Shown piece by piece: positions 6,707-8,973 of a stretch of DNA of 8,973 nucleotides. The notes below the pieces were generated by a model. That model was given only the letters and a program-made list of their open reading frames with translations. It was not told where the DNA came from and did not search any database. Each line of letters starts with the position of its first letter. Position 1 is the first letter of the stretch. Both the position numbers and the translations under genes were made by a program. This DNA is from Kiloniellales bacterium (GTDB taxonomy: Bacteria; Pseudomonadota; Alphaproteobacteria; Kiloniellales; JAKSBE01): the NCBI GenBank assembly GCA_030067055.1, contig JASJAL010000104.1, positions 1 to 8,973 on the forward strand, given 5' to 3'.

Positions 6707-7549
6707 TCAGGCAAGCCAGCGCTTGCGCCGCTTGTAGTGCTTGACGTCGCGGTAGCTCTTGCGGCCGCTGGAGGAGAGGCCGAGGTAGAATTCCTTGACG
6801 TCCTCGTTGTCCCGCAGCGCCTCCGCCGTGCCGTCGAGCACGACGCGGCCATTCTCCAGGATGTAGCCGTACTTGGCGTAGCGCAGGGCGATGTTGGTGT
6901 TCTGCTCGGCGAGCAGGATCGAGACGCCCTGCTGCTCGTTGAGCAGCTTGACGATCTCGAAGATCTCCTCGACCAGCTGAGGCGCCAGGCCCATCGAGGG
7001 TTCGTCGAGCAGGATCATGCGCGGCCGGCTCATCAGGGCCCGGCCGATGGCGGTCATCTGCTGCTCGCCGCCCGAGGTGTATCCGGCCTGGGAGGTGCGG
7101 CGTTCCTTCAGGCGCGGGAAATAGCCGTAGACCATCTCGAGATCCTGCTGCACCGCGGTCCGCCCGTCGCGCCGGGTGTAGGCGCCGGTCAGGAGGTTTT
7201 CCTCGACGGTCAGGTGCTCGAAGCAGTGCCGCCCCTCCATGACCTGGATCACGCCGCGCTTGACCAGGTCGTTCGGGGTCAGCTTGTCGACCTGCTGGTC
7301 CTCGAAGACGATGGTGCCCTTGGTGACCTCGCCGCGTTCGGCCCGCAGCAGGTTGGAAACGGCCTTGAGGGTGGTGGTCTTGCCGGCGCCGTTGGCCCCG
7401 AGGAGGGCGACGATGCCCCCCTCGGGAACCTCAAGCGATACGCCCTTCAGGACCAGGATCACGTGGTCGTAGATGACCTCGATGTTGTTGACCCCAAGAA
7501 GGATCCGAGGCTCGCCTTCGACGGCCGTGGCCTGGTTGCTGACGGACAT
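6707..7549 (-). CDS. LivF-type ABC transporter ATPase with basic C-terminal extension
   Basis: A 280-residue cytoplasmic ATPase of the branched-chain-amino-acid type (LivF group). Walker A is GANGAGKTT (51-59), the Q-loop Gln is in IQVMEGRHCFEHLTVEENL (101-119), the signature is TSGGEQQ (158-164; Thr replaces the usual Leu), and Walker B is MILLDEP (178-184). AEQN at 214-217 occupies the H-loop place, as in LivF, which lacks the usual His. LivF of E. coli is about 237 residues; the extra length here is an N-terminal lead of about 15 residues and a basic tail RKSYRDVKHYKRRKRWLA (263-280). The ATG at 7549-7547 has AAGGGG nine bases upstream; the frame runs open further to 7633 but that part overlaps the preceding gene. 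It follows the second binding-protein gene by 22 bases, so the two are surely cotranscribed. I leave the gene symbol blank because the substrate need not be a branched-chain amino acid. Confidence 0.92.
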   Translation of the reverse strand: MSVSNQATAVEGEPRILLGVNNIEVIYDHVILVLKGVSLEVPEGGIVALLGANGAGKTTTLKAVSNLLRAERGEVTKGTIVFEDQQVDKLTPNDLVKRGVIQVMEGRHCFEHLTVEENLLTGAYTRRDGRTAVQQDLEMVYGYFPRLKERRTSQAGYTSGGEQQMTAIGRALMSRPRMILLDEPSMGLAPQLVEEIFEIVKLLNEQQGVSILLAEQNTNIALRYAKYGYILENGRVVLDGTAEALRDNEDVKEFYLGLSSSGRKSYRDVKHYKRRKRWLA

Positions 7550-7571
7550 GGTCTTCTGCCCCTTGTTGCGA

Positions 7572-8882
7572 TCAGGCGCAGTTGTCGGTCGGCAGCTTGC
7601 GCTCCTTGGCGAGCGCGGCAGCCTCTTTCTCAATCAGCGGCCGCACCACGTCACGCATCGGCTCGATCCAATCGGTGTGAGGGACCCACTGCTTGCCGTC
7701 CCAGCGTTTTAGATACACGGGGTGGTTGCCCTCGTGATCCTCGCAGGTGACTGAGACCGGCTTGGCAAAACCGGCCAGGCCGAGCTCGCCGAGACGCTTC
7801 TCGGAGAGATCGATGTTCTCGAGGCCCCAGCGCATTTCGTCGCCACTGATCGCCTTGTTGCCGAACTTGCCCTGCGCCGTGCGGATTGCCTCGGCTACGA
7901 GGACCGCGTTCCAGATGCCGCGGTTGTAAAGCGTCTCGCCGACCATCGATTTTGGGGTCTGCGAGCCGGCCTTGCCGATCACGTGCTTTTTCAGGTCGTC
8001 GAACAGCGGCCAGCCGGTGCCCAGGCCCTGCATCTCGCCGGCCAGGTATCCGGTCGCCTTGGCGCCCTGATCGCGGACGTCGGATTCATTGCCCGACCAC
8101 CAGACGCCCATGAAGCGATCCATGGGGTAGTCGATGTCCACCGCGCCCTTGACCGCGGTCGGGTTCATCGCGCCCCAGCCCCACATGAAGAGCCAGTCAG
8201 GCTCGTCATCCTCGATCTTCTCCCAGGTCGAGCGCTGGTCCTGCATGGTCTTCGGCGGGACCGGATAGGTGACAAAGTCGAAACCGTGCTTCTTCGCCAG
8301 CACTTCCAGGGTCGGGATCGGTTCCTTGCCGTAGGGATGGTCGAGGTGGATCAGGCCGATCTTCTTGCCCTTCAGCTTGTCCAAGCCGCCTTCCTGCTCG
8401 CCCACGTACTTCACGAAGACCGAAGCCTGGCTCCAGTAGGTGGTCGGCATGTTGAAGACCCAGGGGAAGACCCGGCCGTCGGCGGCTGGCGTCAGACCGT
8501 AGCCCATGGCCAGAACAGGGATCTTGTCCTCTGGGGTCTTGGGGATGATGGCGTTGGTGATGCCGGTGGAATAGGGGCTATAGACCACGGCACCCTTGGT
8601 CTTGGTGCGCTCGTAGCACTCGACGCCGACGTCGGTCTTGTAGCCGGTCTCGCACTCCTCGACGACTAGCTTGACGCCGTTGATGCCGCCGTCGCGCGCG
8701 TTCAGAAGCGCGAAATAGTCCGACATGCCGTTGGCGATCGGCGTGCCGCTGTCGGCGAAGGCACCCGTCCGGTAGGTCAGCAGCGGAATGTAGATTTCAT
8801 CCGCCGCCTGTGCGGGCAAGATCGATGCCGCCGCAATTGTAATGGCAGCCCCGAGCCCGAGTGACGCACGCTTCAAGGTCAT
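7572..8882 (-). CDS. Periplasmic substrate-binding protein of a liv/HAAT-type ABC transporter (second paralogue)
   Basis: A 436-residue secreted binding protein of the Leu/Ile/Val-type family. Residues 1-26 form a signal peptide ending in PAQA. The mature N-lobe shows IANGMSDYFALLNARDGGINGVKL (about 49-72), the standard helix and GGINGxxL turn. Four cysteines remain after signal removal (77, 89, 380, 435); the spacing of Cys77 and Cys89 in EECETGYKTDVGVECYERTK and the pairing of Cys380 with Cys435 near the C-terminus suggest two disulphides, which the other paralogue does not share. The second lobe contains a Trp-rich stretch LFMWGWGAMNP (231-241) and MGVWWSGNESD (258-268), possibly lining the ligand cleft. 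The ATG has an excellent AAGGAGG five bases upstream, consistent with the high expression usual for binding proteins. It leads directly into the LivF-type ATPase gene. Confidence 0.92.
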   Translation of the reverse strand: MTLKRASLGLGAAITIAAASILPAQAADEIYIPLLTYRTGAFADSGTPIANGMSDYFALLNARDGGINGVKLVVEECETGYKTDVGVECYERTKTKGAVVYSPYSTGITNAIIPKTPEDKIPVLAMGYGLTPAADGRVFPWVFNMPTTYWSQASVFVKYVGEQEGGLDKLKGKKIGLIHLDHPYGKEPIPTLEVLAKKHGFDFVTYPVPPKTMQDQRSTWEKIEDDEPDWLFMWGWGAMNPTAVKGAVDIDYPMDRFMGVWWSGNESDVRDQGAKATGYLAGEMQGLGTGWPLFDDLKKHVIGKAGSQTPKSMVGETLYNRGIWNAVLVAEAIRTAQGKFGNKAISGDEMRWGLENIDLSEKRLGELGLAGFAKPVSVTCEDHEGNHPVYLKRWDGKQWVPHTDWIEPMRDVVRPLIEKEAAALAKERKLPTDNCA

Positions 8883-8973
8883 GCGATCCTCCTTGCTTTT
8901 CTTGTGACGCCCCGATGGCGCCGGTTTCGTCCGGCAAGCCGTATCGGACCCGTTAACTATTTGAGGTCCTTGG
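8883..8973. other. Leader region of the second binding-protein gene
   Basis: The 91 bases before the ATG hold the strong ribosome binding site AAGGAGG (8894-8888 on the minus strand) and a small dyad GCCGG/CCGGC (8920-8935, 6-base loop). A minus-strand frame ending AAG GAC CTC AAA TAG (stop at 8959-8957) could be the end of an upstream gene, such as a permease of the same transporter, but only four codons are visible and this cannot be confirmed. I see no convincing promoter here. Confidence 0.45.

Noticed and set aside
5078..7750. An uninterrupted 890-codon frame on the plus strand
   Set aside because: It lies antisense to four well-supported minus-strand genes; its His/Asp/Arg/Gly-rich translation resembles no family and is the usual shadow of high-GC codon bias.
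1..8973. CRISPR arrays, insertion sequences, tRNA or rRNA genes, phage or defence genes
   Set aside because: I looked for regularly spaced repeats, transposase motifs, T-arm signatures and unusual gene families and saw none; the window is accounted for by ccm and transporter genes.

Overview
The window is a GC-rich stretch in which every gene I can support lies on the minus strand. It holds two gene groups separated by a 436-base non-coding spacer. The Ccm (System I) cytochrome c maturation genes in the order A-B-C-D-E-F, the N-terminal sequence of CcmD, and a liv-type transporter cluster with a PaaK-like ligase all point to an alphaproteobacterium, probably in or near Rhodospirillales. That placement is inference; there is no rRNA or other marker gene here.

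Left part (1-3611, read right to left): ccmA, ccmB, ccmC, ccmD, ccmE and the first 253 codons of ccmF. The genes are tightly packed. ccmA/ccmB, ccmD/ccmE and ccmE/ccmF each overlap by four bases; ccmC/ccmD are 27 bases apart, and only ccmB/ccmC has a real gap (84 bases). CcmA and CcmB form the ATPase and membrane part of the ABC complex that, with CcmC and CcmD, loads heme onto the periplasmic chaperone CcmE. CcmF (with CcmH, presumably beyond the left edge) then transfers heme to apocytochrome c. The key residues (Walker motifs, WWD motifs, heme-binding His and Tyr of CcmE) are all visible, so the operon looks functional.

Middle (3612-4047): no convincing gene. It contains a plausible promoter for ccmA and a perfect 14-bp GC-rich inverted repeat, plus several smaller dyads.

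Right part (4048-8973, read right to left): a branched-chain-amino-acid-type (liv/HAAT) ABC transport cluster: a periplasmic substrate-binding protein, a LivF-type ATPase with a basic C-terminal tail, a second, divergent substrate-binding protein, and a phenylacetate-CoA-ligase-like adenylate-forming enzyme that lacks the usual phosphate-binding loop. Permeases and the LivG-type ATPase are not in the window and would be expected beyond the right edge. The likely theme is uptake of an organic acid or amino-acid-like compound coupled to its activation, but the substrate cannot be read from the sequence.

I found no RNA gene, insertion sequence, CRISPR array, phage gene or defence system. Most of the window is conventional. 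The points most worth a second look are the variant ligase, the paired dissimilar binding proteins, and the large hairpin in the central spacer.
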